This document shows positions 32,968 to 42,280 of a stretch of 64,000 nucleotides of DNA, piece by piece. The DNA comes from Roseovarius indicus (lineage in GTDB: Bacteria > Pseudomonadota > Alphaproteobacteria > Rhodobacterales > Rhodobacteraceae). The stretch spans positions 2,108,001 to 2,172,000 of the forward strand of contig NZ_CP031598.1 in NCBI RefSeq assembly GCF_008728195.1. The letters are read 5' to 3'. The notes beneath the pieces were generated by a model. The model saw nothing but the letters and a program-made list of their open reading frames with translations, made no database searches and was not told where the DNA came from. Made by a program: the position numbers and the translations under genes. How positions within the stretch are numbered: the first letter of the stretch is position 1; the number at the start of each line of letters is the position of its first letter.

Positions 32968-33774
32968 TTACTGCTGCGCCACCTCGATCTCGACCGAGAG
33001 GCTTTCGCCCGCCCCGCCGATCCGGGTTCCAGTTACAGGGGCGGCGTCGGCATAGTCCAGCCCGGTTGCGACACGGACGTAACGTGTATCCGGCGAAATG
33101 CCGTTCGATATGTCGAAGCCGACCCAGCCGAGCCCGTCGACATGGGCTTCGGCCCAGGCGTGCATCGCTTCCTGACGGATCGAATCGTTGAGCATGAGAT
33201 AGCCCGAGACGTAGCGCGCCGGGTAGCCCATGCGGCGGGCGCCGGCGAGGAAGATATGGGTGTGGTCCTGGCAGACGCCCTTGCCCGCGGTGATGGCATC
33301 TTCGGCCGACCAGTTTGGTTCGGAGGCGGCCAGTTGATATTCGACCTCGTCGCGGATGACGGCCGAGAGGGCGTGCAGTTGGTCGAGATCGCTTTCGGCG
33401 TCCACTTGCCGCACGAGGCCCGCCACGCCCTGGCCCTGCTTGGTCTGGGCCGTGCTGCTGAGGTAGAGCCAGAGCGGCGCCGGGCCCGGGTGAGGCCCGA
33501 CGATGCCGTGGCTTTCGGAGATGTCGAGCGTGCCGGAGGAGGTGATGGTCAGCTCCTGCGCGCCCGCGTCGATGCTGAGCAGTTCGACCACGTTGTTGTG
33601 GTGATCCTGGAAGGAGAGCTCCTTTTTCCCGCCGGTGACGTCGGTGGCCCAGTCGACCACGTTCTGCTGGTGGCTGGTCTTGGGGGTCTTGCGCAGCTGT
33701 TGCAGGCCGAAGCTGACGGGCTCGGGGAACTGGTAGCGGGTGGTGTGGCTGATCGAAAGGCGCATGGGGCTCAC
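32968..33774 (-). CDS. transglutaminase-like family protein
   Basis: 268 aa. The N-terminal bacterial transglutaminase-like domain opens SISHTTRYQFPEPVSFGLQQ. The catalytic core has Cys in GKGVCQDHTHIFLAGARRMG, His in AMHAWAEAHVDGLGWVGFD and Asp in that same stretch (C-H-D triad of the papain-like fold). It may act as a peptidase or amidase. Its start overlaps the alpha-E gene by four bases; Anbu follows ten bases downstream. Confidence 0.93.
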   Translation of the reverse strand: MSPMRLSISHTTRYQFPEPVSFGLQQLRKTPKTSHQQNVVDWATDVTGGKKELSFQDHHNNVVELLSIDAGAQELTITSSGTLDISESHGIVGPHPGPAPLWLYLSSTAQTKQGQGVAGLVRQVDAESDLDQLHALSAVIRDEVEYQLAASEPNWSAEDAITAGKGVCQDHTHIFLAGARRMGYPARYVSGYLMLNDSIRQEAMHAWAEAHVDGLGWVGFDISNGISPDTRYVRVATGLDYADAAPVTGTRIGGAGESLSVEIEVAQQ

Positions 33775-34712
33775 TTGTAGAACCTGTAGTCGATCTCGAT
33801 CTGGCCGCCGAGATCGGAGAGCAGGGAGAGAATCTGTTGCAGGTATTCGTGCAGACCGTAATCGAAGATCGCGTCGATGTCGTGGCTGAGGAATTTGCGT
33901 TCGATATGGTCTGCCTTGCCGAAGGCGGGCGGGCGGTTGCCGTAGTTGGAGCAGAGATAACCGAGGTTGTCACGCAGCTTGGAGACGCAGAAGGCGAGGC
34001 TGCGGGGCATCCGCTTGTCGAGGATGAGGAAATGGGCGATGTCGCGCGGCTCGAACTGGCTGCCGTATTCCATGCGGAAGCCGCCGCGGGCCGAGACCGA
34101 GCGCAGGATCGTTTCCCATTGCACGTTGTCGATCGAGGAGCCCACCGACATGACCGAGGGCAGCAGCACGTAGTATTTCACGTCGAGGATGCGCGCGGTG
34201 TTGTCGGCGCGTTCGAGGAAGGTGCCGATGCGGGCGAAATCGTAGATGTCGTTCCTGAGCATCGTACCGTGGGTGGCGCCGCGCACCAGCGCGCTGCGCT
34301 GGCGCAGATCGCCCAGCACGCCGGGCAGGTCGCGTTCCGAAACCTTGCGCGCGAGCAGGTCGCGGGCGGCCATGTAGGCGCTGTTGGTGGCTTCCCACAC
34401 TTCGTGCGTCAACGCCGTGCGCACCATGCGGGCGTTGAGGCGGGCGGACTCGATGCTGGAACGCACCGACGAGGTATTGTCCTTGGAGCGCAGCATCCAG
34501 TCGATGGCGGCGTCCTTGGTCAGGGTGTCGTGGTGCGCGTTGAAGGCGGCCTCGACCCCGGCGGTCTGCATGACCGAGCGCCATTCGTCGTCGGTGCTGC
34601 CCGAGCGGGTCAGCGCGATGCGCTGGCCGGTCTCGATCAGGCGGGCGGTGTTCTCGGCCCGCTCGAGGTAGCGGTACATCCAGAAGAGGCCGTTGGCGGT
34701 TTTTCCCAGCAT
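33771..34712 (-). CDS. alpha-E domain protein
   Basis: 313 aa, all-helical alpha-E domain. The family opening is clear: MLGKTANGLFWMYRYLERAE NTARL. Later come ARIGTFLERADNTARILDVKYY, with the same E-R-A-x-N-T-A-R repeat, and LCSNYGNRPPAFGKADHI. These proteins are typically coupled to a circularly permuted ATP-grasp ligase, here two bases upstream. Their own reaction is unknown. Confidence 0.92.
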   Translation of the reverse strand: MLGKTANGLFWMYRYLERAENTARLIETGQRIALTRSGSTDDEWRSVMQTAGVEAAFNAHHDTLTKDAAIDWMLRSKDNTSSVRSSIESARLNARMVRTALTHEVWEATNSAYMAARDLLARKVSERDLPGVLGDLRQRSALVRGATHGTMLRNDIYDFARIGTFLERADNTARILDVKYYVLLPSVMSVGSSIDNVQWETILRSVSARGGFRMEYGSQFEPRDIAHFLILDKRMPRSLAFCVSKLRDNLGYLCSNYGNRPPAFGKADHIERKFLSHDIDAIFDYGLHEYLQQILSLLSDLGGQIEIDYRFYK

Positions 34713-34714
34713 CG

Positions 34715-36139
34715 TCAATCCTCCAGCACCCAGGTGTCCTTGGTGCCGCCGCCCTGCGACGAGTTGACGACGAGCGAGCCCTTCTCGAGCGCCACCCGGG
34801 TCAGGCCGCCAGGGGTGATGTGCACCCGTTCGGGGCTGCAGAGAACGAAGGGCCGCAGGTCGACATGGCGGGGCGTGAGGCCGGAACGGCCGAGGATCGG
34901 CACGGTCGAGAGCGACAGGGTCGGCTGGGCGATGTAGTTGCCGGGGCGGGCCTTGAGCTTCTTGCGGAACTCGGCCAGCTCCTTCTTCGAGGAGGTGGGG
35001 CCGATCAGCATGCCGTAGCCGCCGGAGCCGTGGACCTCTTTCACGACAAGGTCGGCGAGGTTGTCGAGCACGTAGGCGAGCGAGTCTTCCTCGGAGCAGC
35101 GCCAGGTTGGCACGTTTTCCAGCAGGGGCCGTTCGCCGGTGTAGAATTCGACGATGTCGGGCATGTAGCTGTAGATCGCCTTGTCGTCGGCGATGCCGGT
35201 GCCGGGCGCGTTGGCGATGGTGATGCCGCCGGCGCGGTAGACATCCATGATGCCCGGCACGCCCAACGCACTGTCGGGGTTGAAGTTGAGCGGGTCGAGA
35301 AAGTCGTCGTCGACCCGGCGGTAGAGCACGTCGATGGGCTTGTAGCCTTCGGTGGTGCGCATGGCCACGCGGCCATCGACCACGCGCAGGTCGTGGCCTT
35401 CGACCAGTTCGACGCCCATCTGATCGGCCAGGAAGGCATGTTCGAAATAGGCGGAGTTGAAGATGCCCGGCGTCAGGATCGCGACGGTGGGTTTCGGCCC
35501 CGTCATGGGCGGCGCGCAGGCGGCGAGCGAACGGCGCAGGTCGGCGGGGTAGTTCTGCACCGGCTGGACGCTGTTGCGCGAGAAAAGCTCGGGGAACATC
35601 CGCAGCATGGTTTCGCGGTTCTCCAGCATGTAGCTGACCCCCGAGGGCGTGCGGGCGTTGTCTTCGAGCACGTAGAACTGGTCGTCGCCGGTGCGCACGA
35701 GGTCGATGCCGACGATATGGGTATAGATGCCGCCCGGAGGCGTGACACCGATCATGTGGGGCAGGAAGGCGTCGTTGCGGCTGATCATCTCTTCGGGGAT
35801 GCGGCCGGCGCGGACAATTTCCTGCTTGTGGTAGATGTCGTAGAGGAAGGCGTTGATCGCGCGGACGCGCTGTTCGATGCCGCGCCCGAGCTTCTGCCAT
35901 TCGCGGCCCGAGATGATGCGCGGGACGAGATCGAAGGGAATCAGCCGTTCCTCGGCCTCGGCCCGGCCGTAAACGTTGAAGGTGATGCCGGTCAGGCGGA
36001 AGAGCTCCTCTGCCTCGCGCTGCTTGGCGCGCAGGCGTTTGGGATCTTCGCCGTCATACCAGCTTTTGAAGTCGGAATAGGGCCGGCGAAGCGTCTCCGA
36101 CGTGCCCCACATTTCGTCGAAAATGTCCTGCGTGTTCAT
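34715..36139 (-). CDS. circularly permuted ATP-grasp type 2 protein
   Basis: 474 aa. Circularly permuted ATP-grasp ligase of the type found with alpha-E and transglutaminase genes. Seen: AEERLIPFDLVPRIISGREW, GIDLVRTGDDQFYVLEDNAR, TPSGVSYMLENRETMLRMFP, VKEVHGSGGYGMLIGPTSSK (nucleotide-binding loop) and LSTVPILGRSGLTPRHVDLR. It probably joins amino acids or peptides through an acyl phosphate. It is the first gene of the operon; the promoter must lie in 36140-36190. Confidence 0.92.
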   Translation of the reverse strand: MNTQDIFDEMWGTSETLRRPYSDFKSWYDGEDPKRLRAKQREAEELFRLTGITFNVYGRAEAEERLIPFDLVPRIISGREWQKLGRGIEQRVRAINAFLYDIYHKQEIVRAGRIPEEMISRNDAFLPHMIGVTPPGGIYTHIVGIDLVRTGDDQFYVLEDNARTPSGVSYMLENRETMLRMFPELFSRNSVQPVQNYPADLRRSLAACAPPMTGPKPTVAILTPGIFNSAYFEHAFLADQMGVELVEGHDLRVVDGRVAMRTTEGYKPIDVLYRRVDDDFLDPLNFNPDSALGVPGIMDVYRAGGITIANAPGTGIADDKAIYSYMPDIVEFYTGERPLLENVPTWRCSEEDSLAYVLDNLADLVVKEVHGSGGYGMLIGPTSSKKELAEFRKKLKARPGNYIAQPTLSLSTVPILGRSGLTPRHVDLRPFVLCSPERVHITPGGLTRVALEKGSLVVNSSQGGGTKDTWVLED

Positions 36140-36426
36140 AGGGTCATTAAGACATGATTAAGTCTTGCCGCAAAGGGCCTTGGCGGGGAGGATGCCTGCA
36201 TGACGTGCGGTCCGCCTTATATTTGGGCGTTGGCGGGAGCGGGCGTCGATGTGCGGGGCGGCGGGGGAAGTCTGGGGCCTGGCCGGGCGGCGCATTGTGA
36301 GTGGCGTGGCGCAACGTGACGCTCGAAATTATGTGCCCGCCTGCTATCCTTCTGCGTGTGAAGGGCGCTGGCAGGATATGGCCGGCCGGTCTTTCAGCCA
36401 GTCACCAGAGGGAGCGGTGGTTAGCC
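36140..36426. promoter_or_regulatory. divergent intergenic region between the Anbu operon and iorA
   Basis: 287 bp with no gene I can support. Near the left end AAGAC-8-GTCTT (36149-36166) forms a small inverted repeat with two ATTAAG copies, and may be part of the promoter for the minus-strand operon. GAGGGAGCGG at 36409-36418 lies just before the iorA start. Confidence 0.35.
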
Positions 36427-36888
36427 ATGAAGCTGACGGTCAACGGGGTGGAGCACGAGGCGGATATCGAGCCGGATATGCCGCTGCTCTGGGTGTTGCG
36501 GGACGAGCTGAAGATACGCGGGCCGAAATACGGCTGCGGGATTGCCCAGTGCGGGGCCTGCACGGTGCATATGGACGGGGTCGCCGTGCGCTCCTGCCAG
36601 ATTTCGGCCGGGGATGCGGACGGCGCCGACGTGGTGACGATCGAGGGCCTCGGCACGCCTGACAGCCTTCATGCGGTGCAGGCCGCGTGGATCGAGCACC
36701 AGGTGGCGCAGTGCGGCTATTGCCAGTCGGGCCAAATCATGCAGGCGGCCTATCTGCTGGAGATGACGCCAGAGCCCACGGACGAGGATATCGACAAGGT
36801 CATGGGCGGAAACCTGTGCCGGTGCGGGACATATCTGCGCATCCGGGCCGCGATCAAATCTGCTTCCGATGCGATGAAGGGGGCCTGA
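36427..36888 (+). CDS. iorA: 2Fe-2S subunit of molybdenum hydroxylase (IorA-type)
   Basis: 153 aa. A plant-type ferredoxin cluster is bound by C37, C42, C45 and C57 ([13 protein letters not shown]), and a second helical-domain cluster by C96, C99, C131 and C133 ([16 protein letters not shown]). This is the small subunit of two-subunit enzymes such as isoquinoline 1-oxidoreductase. Electrons pass to an external cytochrome rather than FAD. ATG 36427 begins the family's usual KLTVNGVEH. One base separates it from the large subunit. Confidence 0.93.
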   Translation: MKLTVNGVEHEADIEPDMPLLWVLRDELKIRGPKYGCGIAQCGACTVHMDGVAVRSCQISAGDADGADVVTIEGLGTPDSLHAVQAAWIEHQVAQCGYCQSGQIMQAAYLLEMTPEPTDEDIDKVMGGNLCRCGTYLRIRAAIKSASDAMKGA

Positions 36889-36889
36889 G

Positions 36890-39130
36890 ATGAGCCGTTT
36901 GGGAACGATCACCCGCCGCGCTTTCCTTGTCGGGTCCACCGCCGTGGCCGGCGGGGTGGCCTTTGGCGTCTATACCGTGCGCAAGCCGCATGCGAACCCT
37001 TTGGAAGATGGGTTGGCCGACGGCGAGGCCGCGTTGACGCCATATGTGCGGATCGATGCCGAGGGGGTGACGCTGATCACGCCGCGCGCCGACCTGGGGC
37101 AGGGGGCCTATCACGTGCAGGCCGCGCTTCTGGCCGAGGAGCTGGACGTGGACCTGGAGGATATCCGGGTCGATCCGGGCCCGCCGAGCGGCGCCTACTG
37201 GAACACCGCCATGGCCGAGGAAGCGGCGGAGTTCATGGTGCCGTCGCAGGGGATCCTGCAAGCGGGCGCTGCGACGGTCGTCGGCTCGGTGATGAAGGTG
37301 ATGGGGCTGCAGATTACCGGCGGTTCGACCACGGTGCCGGACGGGTTCGATAAACTCCGCGCGGCGGGGGCATCGGCGCGGGAGACGCTGAAGGCCGCGG
37401 TGGCGGCGCGGGAAGGCGTTTCCGTGGGCGATCTGACGACCGAAGCGGGCCACGTGGTGCTGCCGGATGGAACGAAGGTCGCCTATGCCGAGCTGGCGTC
37501 GGACGTGGCGGGTATGGGCGTGGTGCAGAACGTGCGGCTGCGCCAGCCGGAGGAGTGGCGGTACATTGGCAAGCCGATGCGCCGGATCGACATGGTGGCG
37601 AAATCCACCGGCACGCAGGATTACGGGATCGACGTCGAGATCGAGGGGATGGTGCATGCCGCCATCCGATTGAACCCGGCGCAGACCGGGCCGCTCAACA
37701 GTTTCGACGCGAGCGAGGCGGAGCAGATGCGTGGCGTGAAAGCGGTTGTGCCGGTGACGGGCGGCGTGGCCGTGGTGGCCGACAATACCTGGCGGGCTTT
37801 CAAGGCCGCGGAGGCGGTGAAGGTCAAGTGGGGCAAGGCGCCGTTTCCTGCGTCGATGGAGCAGCACTGGGCGGCGCTGGGCGAGGCGTTCGCGGAGGAT
37901 ACGCTCGACAGCCGCAACCGGGATGATGGCGATGTGGACGGGGCGCTGGGCGAGGGCGAGGTGATCGAGGCCGAGTACCGCGCGCCCTACCTGGCGCATG
38001 CGCCGCTCGAGCCGATAAGCGCCGTGGTGCGGGTGGATGACGACGGGGCCGAGGTGTGGACCGGAACCCAGATCCCCCGTTTCGTGCAGCAGAACGTGGC
38101 CCGCGTGGCCGGGGTGGACGCCGACAACGTCGTGGTCAACGTGCTGATGATGGGGGGCAGTTTCGGTCACCGGCTCGAAGATGAGGTGGTCAAGCAGGCG
38201 ACGGAAATCGCCGTGACGATGAAAGGGACGCCCGTGAAGCTGACCTATTCGCGGGAGGAGGACATGACGCACGACTTCCCCCGCCAGATCGCGATGGGGC
38301 GTGTGCGCGGGAAGGTGGCCGGCGGACGGGTCGAGACGATGGACCTGTCGATCGCCATGCCCTCGGTCATGGCCTCGCAGATGGGTCGGCAGGGGCAGCC
38401 CGTTCCGGGGCCGGACAGCCAGATCGTTGCGGGCGCTTGGAATGCACCCTTTGCCATTCCGAACCACCGGGTGACCGGCTATCGCGCGCCGGAGCTGGCG
38501 CCGATTTCGTCGTGGCGGTCTGTTGGGGCTTCGTCGAACGGGTTCTTTTACAACGCGGCGCTCGATGAGCTGATCGATGCGGCCGGCGCCGACCCGTTGG
38601 AGGAGCGTTTGCGGCTTTGCGATGACCCGCTGGCCCGGCAGGTGCTGGAGGCGGTGGCCGACATGTCCTCCTGGGACGGGCCATTGGGCGAGGGGCGGGG
38701 GCGCGGCGTGGCCTTCGTGCAGAGCTTCGGCGTGCGCTGTGCCGAGGTGGTCGAGGTGAGCCAGGGCGACCGTGGCTTGAACATCGACAAGGTCTGGGTT
38801 GCGGCCGAGGTGGGCCGGGTGGTCGACCCGGTGAATTTCGAGAACCACATTCAGGGCGCGGTGGTCTGGGGGCTGGGCCACGCGATGAATTGCGAGATCA
38901 CCTATGCCGATGGCCGGGCGGAGCAGTCGAATTACCACGCTTTCGAGGGGATGCGGATGTGGCAGACGCCCGAGATCATGGTGCGGGGGTTGGAGAATGG
39001 CGAGCGTGTGACCGGGGTGGGCGAGCCGCCGGTGCCGCCGGCCGCGCCGGCGCTGGCAGGCGCGATCTTTGCGGCGACGGGCAAGCGCCTGCGGGAGATG
39101 CCGTTCAGCAAGTTCGTGACATTCGCATGA
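36890..39130 (+). CDS. iorB: molybdopterin subunit of molybdenum hydroxylase (IorB-type), Tat-exported
   Basis: 746 aa. A twin-arginine signal (ITRRAFLVGSTAVAGGVAFG, R9-R10) sends the folded complex to the periplasm. Moco-binding blocks are TPRADLGQGAYHVQAALLAE, ETGTQIPRFVQQNVARV-like (VWTGTQIPRFVQQNVARVAG) and MGGSFGHRLEDEVVKQA. The conserved active-site glutamate is in GVGEPPVPPAAPALAGAIFA. Members oxidise aldehydes or N-heterocycles; the substrate cannot be read here. The di-haem cytochrome gene overlaps its stop. Confidence 0.93.
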   Translation: MSRLGTITRRAFLVGSTAVAGGVAFGVYTVRKPHANPLEDGLADGEAALTPYVRIDAEGVTLITPRADLGQGAYHVQAALLAEELDVDLEDIRVDPGPPSGAYWNTAMAEEAAEFMVPSQGILQAGAATVVGSVMKVMGLQITGGSTTVPDGFDKLRAAGASARETLKAAVAAREGVSVGDLTTEAGHVVLPDGTKVAYAELASDVAGMGVVQNVRLRQPEEWRYIGKPMRRIDMVAKSTGTQDYGIDVEIEGMVHAAIRLNPAQTGPLNSFDASEAEQMRGVKAVVPVTGGVAVVADNTWRAFKAAEAVKVKWGKAPFPASMEQHWAALGEAFAEDTLDSRNRDDGDVDGALGEGEVIEAEYRAPYLAHAPLEPISAVVRVDDDGAEVWTGTQIPRFVQQNVARVAGVDADNVVVNVLMMGGSFGHRLEDEVVKQATEIAVTMKGTPVKLTYSREEDMTHDFPRQIAMGRVRGKVAGGRVETMDLSIAMPSVMASQMGRQGQPVPGPDSQIVAGAWNAPFAIPNHRVTGYRAPELAPISSWRSVGASSNGFFYNAALDELIDAAGADPLEERLRLCDDPLARQVLEAVADMSSWDGPLGEGRGRGVAFVQSFGVRCAEVVEVSQGDRGLNIDKVWVAAEVGRVVDPVNFENHIQGAVVWGLGHAMNCEITYADGRAEQSNYHAFEGMRMWQTPEIMVRGLENGERVTGVGEPPVPPAAPALAGAIFAATGKRLREMPFSKFVTFA

Positions 39131-39753
39131 GGGCCGGGATGAGACATCTGCTTGGGTTGGTGGCGTTGGCCGGGTTTTCCATGCCCGTGCTGGCGGCCGG
39201 TGAGGATGTCGTGATCGCGCCGCCCGAGGAAGGATCGGTGAGCCGGGAAGAGGGGCTTGCGGCCTGGGAGCGGATCTACGAGGTCGCCTCGCATCCGCGC
39301 TGTGCCAATTGCCATGTGGGGGAGGACAACCTGCCCATGTGGTCCGGGCCGAGCTATGGCGAGACGCGGCCGCACGGAATGAACATCGATGGCGGCGAAA
39401 GCCGGATCGGGGCGGAATACGTGCCCTGCCAGACCTGTCATGCCTATAATGAAACCGGTGGCAACAATGGCGCGCACGAGGCGCCGCAGGTGGCTGACAG
39501 CTGGCACCTGGCGCCGGTCGAGATGCAATGGTTCGGCAAGAGCTCGGTCGAGATCTGCAACCAGCTGCGCGACCCGGAGCGTAATGGCGGCCAGGATCAT
39601 GTCGAGCTGGCCGAGCACCTGGGTCACGGCCCCCTGGTGAGCTGGGGCTGGGCGCCGGGCGGCGGGCGGGAGCCCGCGCCGTACAGCCTGCAGGCGCATA
39701 TCGACGACATGCTGGCCTGGGGCGTGGCCGGGTTTCCGTGTGAAAACGACTGA
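39127..39753 (+). CDS. periplasmic di-haem c-type cytochrome
   Basis: 208 aa from ATG 39127 (ATGA overlap with iorB; 39139 is an alternative). After the signal peptide (LLGLVALAGFSMPVLA), haem motifs CANCH (59-63) and CQTCH (101-105) are present. The gene is placed where an electron acceptor for IorAB is expected, so it probably passes electrons from the hydroxylase to the respiratory chain (inference). Between the motifs is a Trp/Met-rich stretch. Confidence 0.88.
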   Translation: MRAGMRHLLGLVALAGFSMPVLAAGEDVVIAPPEEGSVSREEGLAAWERIYEVASHPRCANCHVGEDNLPMWSGPSYGETRPHGMNIDGGESRIGAEYVPCQTCHAYNETGGNNGAHEAPQVADSWHLAPVEMQWFGKSSVEICNQLRDPERNGGQDHVELAEHLGHGPLVSWGWAPGGGREPAPYSLQAHIDDMLAWGVAGFPCEND

Positions 39754-39763
39754 GGAGGGGGCG

Positions 39764-40108
39764 ATGCGGAAAGGGTTGATGCGCCTGGCGGCCCTGGTGA
39801 TGCTGGCAATCGCGGGGCTTCACATGGTGTCGTTGATGCTGGCGGGGCCGTTGGCGGAGGGCCTTGCCGGAGCGCTGCCTGCGGTTGCGGCCGTGGCGGT
39901 CGCGGCCGGGCTCTGGCGCGGGTGGCGCTGGGTGGCATGGCTGGCAATGCTGGGCGCGATCGTCGCGTTCGGGGCCGTGCTGGGCCGGGTCGGGGTGTCG
40001 CCGGTGCCGGACGGGGTATTGTACATGCTGGCCATCGCCTATGGTGCGTTCTCGGTGATGTCCTTCACCCTGCTGTGGTGGGGGCCGAGGGCGCCGCGCG
40101 CCCGCTGA
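39764..40108 (+). CDS. small membrane protein downstream of the cytochrome
   Basis: 114 aa from ATG 39764, with GAGGAGGGG upstream. Four hydrophobic helices are packed closely (LMRLAALVMLAIAGLHMVSL, ALPAVAAVAVAAGLW, WVAWLAMLGAIVAFGAVLG, YMLAIAYGAFSVMSFTLLWW). It ends in a short basic tail. It is probably co-transcribed with iorAB and may anchor the cytochrome, but no family is recognised. Confidence 0.68.
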   Translation: MRKGLMRLAALVMLAIAGLHMVSLMLAGPLAEGLAGALPAVAAVAVAAGLWRGWRWVAWLAMLGAIVAFGAVLGRVGVSPVPDGVLYMLAIAYGAFSVMSFTLLWWGPRAPRAR

Positions 40109-41644
40109 TCAGAACCCGTCGAAATCGGAGAGGGACGGCAGCGCTGCGGCAGCCGAACCTGCCACGGCGGCAGGGGGATCGGGAAGCCGCGCAGGCGGGC
40201 CCGGCACCGGCCGCAGGTCGGGCGCCTTGCGGGGCGGCAGCGGCGAGGGTTTCGGCTGTGGCGCGAGAGGCCGAGACGCCTGGCGAACAGGCGGCTCGGC
40301 ACGGCCGGTTTCCTTGGTGATGCCCGACAGGCCCCTGGCCAGTTCGTCGGTGTTCTTCGTCAGCACCGATGACGCTGCGGTGACCTGTTCGGCGATGGAA
40401 ACCGCGGCCTTGGTGGAGGCGTCGAGCTGGCCCACGTGATCGTTGATCTCGCGGATGTCCGACCTTTGGTCGCGGGCGACGCCGGAAATGTCCGAAATGA
40501 CGTTTTCAAACCGGATCGTGTTCTCGAGAATGGCCTCGAGCCGTTCGCCCGAGGTGGTCACCAGCTTGCTGCCATGGTTGACCTGCGTCGCACTCTCGTC
40601 GATCAACCCTTTGATCTCTTTTGCGGATTTGGAAGCGCGCTGCGCCAGTGACCGCACTTCGGAGGCCACGACTGCAAAGCCCTTTCCGGCCTCTCCCGCC
40701 CGTGCGGCCTCGACCCCGGCATTGAGAGCGAGGAGGTTGGTCTGGAAGGCGATGCCGTCGATGACACCCACGACGTGACGGACATTCTCGCTGCTGGCCT
40801 CGATCCGGTGCATGGCGTCCATCGCCTCCCGCACCACGGCAGCGCCGCTCTCCGCCTGTGCGCGGCTCTCGCGGGTGACCGTTTCGGCCTGATCGAGACG
40901 ATCGCTGGCCCCCTGCACGGTTTCCGTCAGGTGCGCCAGAACCGTCACCGAGCGTTCGAGATTCTCCGACTGGCTGTCGGCCCGGTTCACGAGATCTTCG
41001 GCCGCGCTCTGGATATCGGAAGCGCCATCGCGCACGGCGTCGATGGATTTTCCCATGTCCCGGATCCTCTCCTGAAGGGCGCTGGCCGCCTGGTTGAATC
41101 CCTTGTGCAGCGCTTCATCGTCCGGCGAGGTGGCGGCCGGTGGCTGGGCTTTGATACGCACGGTCAGATCGCCCCGGGCCAGTGTGGCAAGCGCATCTAT
41201 GGTGGCTTTAACTGTATCTGAAGCTGGCACCGAACCTGCCAGCGGGTCGGCAGGAGGTATCTTGCCGGAATCGGTGCTCGCTACCCCTCGCGCCTTTGCG
41301 GAGGCGAGTGTGCTGCGGATGGCCGACAGGCGTCTGGCCAGATCGCCCGACACCCCCGTGTCTTCGGTGTGGGGGATGTCACTGGCCAGATTTCCCCGCT
41401 CCAGTTGCTGGGCCGCGTCCGCGATATCTTTCAGAGGCAGCAGGAGGCGGGCAGTGGCAAGACGGTTCAGAATGGCCATCAGGGCCGCACCCAGGGCCGC
41501 AGGCGCAACGATGGCGCCCCATGAGGCCGCGCCTGTCGGGCTGTTCCAATAGGTGCGGAACATGGCGATGCACAAGGCTGACAGAACGACGACCACGGCA
41601 AGAGCCAGAATGGCCTTGCGGATGTGGGGGGCGGAACGGTTCAT
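40109..41644 (-). CDS. methyl-accepting chemotaxis protein (no periplasmic sensor)
   Basis: 511 aa from ATG 41644, with AAGGA nearby. Two N-terminal membrane helices ([36 protein letters not shown]) are separated by only about 15 residues, so there is no sizeable periplasmic sensor. HAMP-like and linker segments are followed by the signalling hairpin ([39 protein letters not shown]). The C-terminus is Pro-rich (residues about 460-500). It is the last gene of the minus-strand cheB-cheD group and presumably senses cytoplasmic or membrane state. Confidence 0.9.
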   Translation of the reverse strand: MNRSAPHIRKAILALAVVVVLSALCIAMFRTYWNSPTGAASWGAIVAPAALGAALMAILNRLATARLLLPLKDIADAAQQLERGNLASDIPHTEDTGVSGDLARRLSAIRSTLASAKARGVASTDSGKIPPADPLAGSVPASDTVKATIDALATLARGDLTVRIKAQPPAATSPDDEALHKGFNQAASALQERIRDMGKSIDAVRDGASDIQSAAEDLVNRADSQSENLERSVTVLAHLTETVQGASDRLDQAETVTRESRAQAESGAAVVREAMDAMHRIEASSENVRHVVGVIDGIAFQTNLLALNAGVEAARAGEAGKGFAVVASEVRSLAQRASKSAKEIKGLIDESATQVNHGSKLVTTSGERLEAILENTIRFENVISDISGVARDQRSDIREINDHVGQLDASTKAAVSIAEQVTAASSVLTKNTDELARGLSGITKETGRAEPPVRQASRPLAPQPKPSPLPPRKAPDLRPVPGPPARLPDPPAAVAGSAAAALPSLSDFDGF

Positions 41645-41743
41645 CGGGGATATCCTTCGCGCTGGGCGGCTGCACAGGCATGCATCAAAGAAGCTAAGAA
41701 ATCGTTCTCGAGTCACATGATCTTCGCAGCCGCGGATTTGTCT

Positions 41744-42280
41744 TCAGAAGAGTTCGACACTGCCGGACGGCGTTCTGGGCCGGCGCACCACTTTTTCGGT
41801 GCGTTGCACCTCGCCCCCGGACGGATCGACCCGTTCGACGCGCGCGATGCCGGTCGCCGGGCGAAAGCGCAGTCGCCGGCCGAACCGACCGCCGGTATCC
41901 GCCCCTCGCAGGATGAACCCCTCCTGCCGGACGAAATCGCGGGCGAACTGGGCATTGCTGTCGCCGATCCTGCCCAGCCCCGACACCACGTTCCCGCCGC
42001 CGAATAGCTGTACCTCGAGCCGGTTGCGATGGGCGCCGGCCCGCAGCATGGCGTTGATCAGCTGCTCCATCGAATGCGCCCCGTACTTGATGTTGTTGCC
42101 CGCCGAGGGGTCGTTGCCGGGGAGCAGGAAGTGATTCATGCCGCCGATCTTGCGGAACGGGTCGAAGACGCAGGCGGCCACGCAGGAGCCCAGAACGGTC
42201 GTCATTTCATCGTCGGGCCGGTCCGAGACGCGGTACTGGCCCTGAATGATATGGATGACGTTGAGAAGGCGGTCAGCCAT
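41744..42280 (-). CDS. cheD: chemoreceptor glutamine deamidase
   Basis: 178 aa. Converts receptor glutamines to glutamates, adjusting methylation-site charge. The catalytic Cys33 (GSCVAACVFDP) and His50 (GGMNHFLLP) are present, followed by KYGAHSMEQLINAMLRAGAH and LFGGGNVV. The start overlaps the cheB stop by eight bases. CheD is usually paired with CheC; no cheC is in the window, so its regulation may differ. Confidence 0.93.
   Translation of the reverse strand: MADRLLNVIHIIQGQYRVSDRPDDEMTTVLGSCVAACVFDPFRKIGGMNHFLLPGNDPSAGNNIKYGAHSMEQLINAMLRAGAHRNRLEVQLFGGGNVVSGLGRIGDSNAQFARDFVRQEGFILRGADTGGRFGRRLRFRPATGIARVERVDPSGGEVQRTEKVVRRPRTPSGSVELF

Noticed and set aside
36854..39823. Open frame of 989 codons antisense to iorB and the cytochrome
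   Set aside because: Shadow of the GC-rich coding strand; iorB has clear Moco motifs and a Tat signal on the plus strand.
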